From Maribacter sp. (GTDB lineage: Bacteria > Bacteroidota > Bacteroidia > Flavobacteriales > Flavobacteriaceae): DNA of 8,861 bases. Made by a program: the position numbers and the translations under genes. The first letter of the stretch is position 1, and each line of letters opens with the position of its first letter. The notes beneath the pieces are model-generated. The model made no database searches. It had not been told where the DNA came from and saw only the letters and a list, made by a program, of their open reading frames with translations. This document shows, piece after piece, positions 7,201 through 8,861 of the stretch. Where the stretch lies: the NCBI GenBank assembly GCA_013001935.1, contig JABDKZ010000188.1, positions 1-8,861 of the forward strand, given 5' to 3'.

Positions 7201-7419
7201 ATGGGATTATTCTCTGATGACAAGGAACCACAACAAGTAATTATAAAAGGTAAAAGGCTAAAATGCGCAATATGTGGTCACGATATATTCAGACCTAGAA
7301 AGGCCCAGCTCAATACCAAGGCAGCTTCCTTAATGAATCTTGATTGGGCCAATAAGAGCGCCCATTGCTATATATGTACCAACTGCAGCCATATTGAATG
7401 GTTTATGGAGGAACAATGA
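7201..7419 (+). CDS. Small zinc-ribbon protein, YpzJ/DUF2082-like
   Basis: This is a 72-residue protein with the two knuckles of a zinc ribbon: C22-x2-C25 in KCAICGHD, and C59-x2-C62 in CYICTNC. A fifth cysteine (C56) lies three residues before the second knuckle. Between them lies RKAQLNTKAASLMNLDWANK, and the end reads HIEWFMEEQ. This order, with QLNT, LDWAN and an I-x-WF end, is the pattern I recall for the DUF2082/YpzJ family of predicted nucleic-acid-binding zinc-ribbon proteins. No function is established. I start it at the ATG at 7201. The frame is open further upstream to 7165, but that would overlap the end of ruvB. It lies 10 bases after ruvB, and its TGA overlaps the P450 ATG. It is therefore almost certainly in one transcript with both, although no functional link to either is evident. 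Confidence 0.85.
   Translation: MGLFSDDKEPQQVIIKGKRLKCAICGHDIFRPRKAQLNTKAASLMNLDWANKSAHCYICTNCSHIEWFMEEQ
7407..7411 (+). promoter_or_regulatory. Shine-Dalgarno-like site before the P450 start
   Basis: GGAGG lies 4 bases before the ATG at 7416. With the ATGA overlap, it favours 7416 over the in-frame ATG at 7398, which would add six residues. Caution: the same bases encode the Met-Glu-Glu end of the zinc-ribbon protein, and this phylum relies little on such sites. Confidence 0.45.
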
Positions 7420-8741
7420 ACGACCTTCCTACAATCTCCCAATATCAGGTTTTTAAGAATCGAAAACGTATTCTAAAGAACCCATTGCCTTTTCACCATG
7501 AAAATTTTGAAAAATACGGTGATATTTTTAAAGTGAAAATAGGTTTTAACAAAGCATTGGTTTTTACTCGAAGCCCAAATCTTATTAAGCATGTACTTCA
7601 AAAGCAGCATAAGAAATACCATAAATCCCCTTTACAGACAGTAGATCTTGCCAAGTACATTGGTCACGGCATTTTAACTTCCAATGGGGAGGATTGGCGC
7701 ACGCACCGCAGAATGGTGCAACCGGCATTTCATAAAAAGAAATTACTGGGATTGCTGCACATTATGAACGATACTATCCAAAAAGAAGTAAGCAGAATCA
7801 AACCCAATGAGGTTCAAAATATTTTTCCGTTAATGGGGGATTTGGCCTTTCAAGTGGTGGCCAATTCGCTTTTTAGTAGGAGCGACATTCAAGAAGATAT
7901 GTCAAGACTGCAGGCGATTACCGAGGCCAACCAAAAAATGCTTATCCGGGAAATGCGCCAGTCCTATTTTAAATGGTGGTTTAAGCTCAGCGGAATGATC
8001 CAAAAGCATTTAGACCTTTCTGAGAAAGGTCGCTACCTATTGAACAAGATCATTGAGGAACGCATACAATCCAAAGTTGACAAGGACGACTTGTTAGCTA
8101 TGTTGCTTAAAGCGAGGTATGAAGACAATACCCCTATGCCCAGAAGGCAATTGATCGATGAAGTTTTGATCTTATTTACGGCAGGGCATGAGACCACTGC
8201 TAATGCATTGAGCTTTACATTGTTCTTACTGGCCAAAAACCAGAATGCACAGCAAAAAGTTTTTGAAGAAGTATCACGCCTAGATTTGGAAAGTGATGAC
8301 ATCATGCAGCAAATTTCGCAACTGAATTATACCAAACAATGTCTGGAAGAAGGTATGCGGTTATATCCCCCAGCCTACATCATTGATCGTATTGCTATCG
8401 AGGATGATGAATTTGAAGGTCAGATTATTCCAAAAAATACGATGATCTTAATGTCCGTATATGAGTTACATAGGTATGCGGATTTTTGGGAATCACCGGA
8501 TACATTTAGTCCAGAGAGATTCAATATTGAAAATAAAAAGGATTTTCAAGAATATTATTATCCGTTCGGCGCAGGTCCTCGAATGTGTGTGGGCAATAAT
8601 TTTGCGATGTATGAGATGGTTTTGACTGTTGCGGAAATTGTAAAGAAGTATAATTTGCAGACCGTTTTAAACGAAGTTGAAATCAATCCGTTGATTTCCT
8701 TGAAACCTAGAGCAGTGCCTATCAATTTTTTGGAACGTTGA
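7416..8741 (+). CDS. Cytochrome P450 monooxygenase
   Basis: This is a heme-thiolate monooxygenase of 441 residues, soluble in appearance with no N-terminal membrane anchor. All hallmark motifs are intact: helix C WRTHR (94-98, W and R contact the heme); helix I AGHETT (256-261, the oxygen-activation site); helix K EGMR (E312/R315); PERF (366-369); and the heme loop FGAGPRMCVG (384-393) with C391 as the axial cysteine. The family normally needs a reductase and ferredoxin or flavodoxin. No partner is fused or encoded nearby, so electrons must come from elsewhere. The overall motif style (AGHETT, PERF, FGAGPRMCVG) is like the CYP102/CYP4-related bacterial group, which often acts on fatty-acid-like or other hydrophobic substrates. 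That is a loose inference and the substrate cannot be read from the sequence. Start 7416 is chosen for the ATGA overlap with the zinc-ribbon gene. No terminator is visible directly after the stop. Confidence 0.96.
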   Translation: MNDLPTISQYQVFKNRKRILKNPLPFHHENFEKYGDIFKVKIGFNKALVFTRSPNLIKHVLQKQHKKYHKSPLQTVDLAKYIGHGILTSNGEDWRTHRRMVQPAFHKKKLLGLLHIMNDTIQKEVSRIKPNEVQNIFPLMGDLAFQVVANSLFSRSDIQEDMSRLQAITEANQKMLIREMRQSYFKWWFKLSGMIQKHLDLSEKGRYLLNKIIEERIQSKVDKDDLLAMLLKARYEDNTPMPRRQLIDEVLILFTAGHETTANALSFTLFLLAKNQNAQQKVFEEVSRLDLESDDIMQQISQLNYTKQCLEEGMRLYPPAYIIDRIAIEDDEFEGQIIPKNTMILMSVYELHRYADFWESPDTFSPERFNIENKKDFQEYYYPFGAGPRMCVGNNFAMYEMVLTVAEIVKKYNLQTVLNEVEINPLISLKPRAVPINFLER

Positions 8742-8861
8742 ATTAGTGTGCGGCAATACCTGCGATTTCCACCTTATCAGAACCGAGGCCCCTTGCTTTG
8801 GATTTTATTTTGGAATCCCACACAAGAATTCGATTACTCGTAAGAATTCACTATATTAATG
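8742..8861. other. Window end without a convincing gene
   Basis: No complete gene or terminator is visible. The - strand has an open stretch of 34 codons (8746-8847) that ends in TAA one base after the P450 stop, reading ...LGSDKVEIAGIAAH. It has no ATG and is preceded by the in-frame stops TAG TGA. It may be chance or the remnant of a decayed convergent gene. The 8-mer AAGAATTC occurs twice, 18 bases apart (8824-8831 and 8842-8849). Confidence 0.3.

Noticed and set aside
7398..7415. ATG at 7398 as the P450 start
   Set aside because: The ATG at 7416 has the ATGA overlap and a GGAGG four bases upstream. The extra six residues show nothing characteristic.
8824..8849. Direct repeat AAGAATTC with an 18-base period
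   Set aside because: Two copies of an 8-mer are too little to call a repeat element or an attachment site.

Overview
The window looks like chromosomal DNA of a Bacteroidota species, most likely of the family Flavobacteriaceae. The evidence is a low-GC sequence, an alternative complex III gene joined to an aa3-type oxidase, a GIN-domain (DUF2807) exported protein, A-rich ribosome-entry regions with little Shine-Dalgarno character, and a TAnnTTTG-type promoter box in front of ruvB. Genus cannot be fixed from sequence reading alone.

Layout. Bases 1-3321 hold the end of a respiratory operon on the + strand: the 3' end of actF (a quinol-binding membrane subunit of alternative complex III), then coxB (CuA subunit II) and coxA (subunit I, heme a / heme a3-CuB). 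The operon closes at a strong intrinsic terminator (3342-3377). Alternative complex III oxidises menaquinol and passes electrons to the aa3 oxidase, so this segment encodes both sides of one electron-transfer unit. No subunit III gene is present here. Next is a single exported GIN-domain protein (3480-4304, +). It converges on pckA (4396-5985, -), the ATP-dependent PEP carboxykinase of gluconeogenesis, which has its own hairpin-plus-U-tract terminator (4338-4374, -).

The 182-base divergent region between pckA and ruvB contains two abutting inverted repeats (6067-6100), a weak candidate pckA promoter and a good -7 box for ruvB. From 6168 onward a tight + strand cluster runs ruvB (Holliday-junction motor), a 72-residue zinc-ribbon protein of the YpzJ/DUF2082 type, and a cytochrome P450. 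The last two overlap at ATGA. The final 120 bases carry no convincing gene.

Overall this is core-genome content. I saw no mobile element, CRISPR array, tRNA or rRNA, toxin-antitoxin pair or defence cassette, and no evidence of a previously undescribed system. The points most worth a second look are the paired inverted repeats upstream of pckA, the altered CuA/Mg-site motif and the large insertion in CoxB, the nearly leaderless ruvB start, and the translationally coupled zinc-ribbon/P450 pair.
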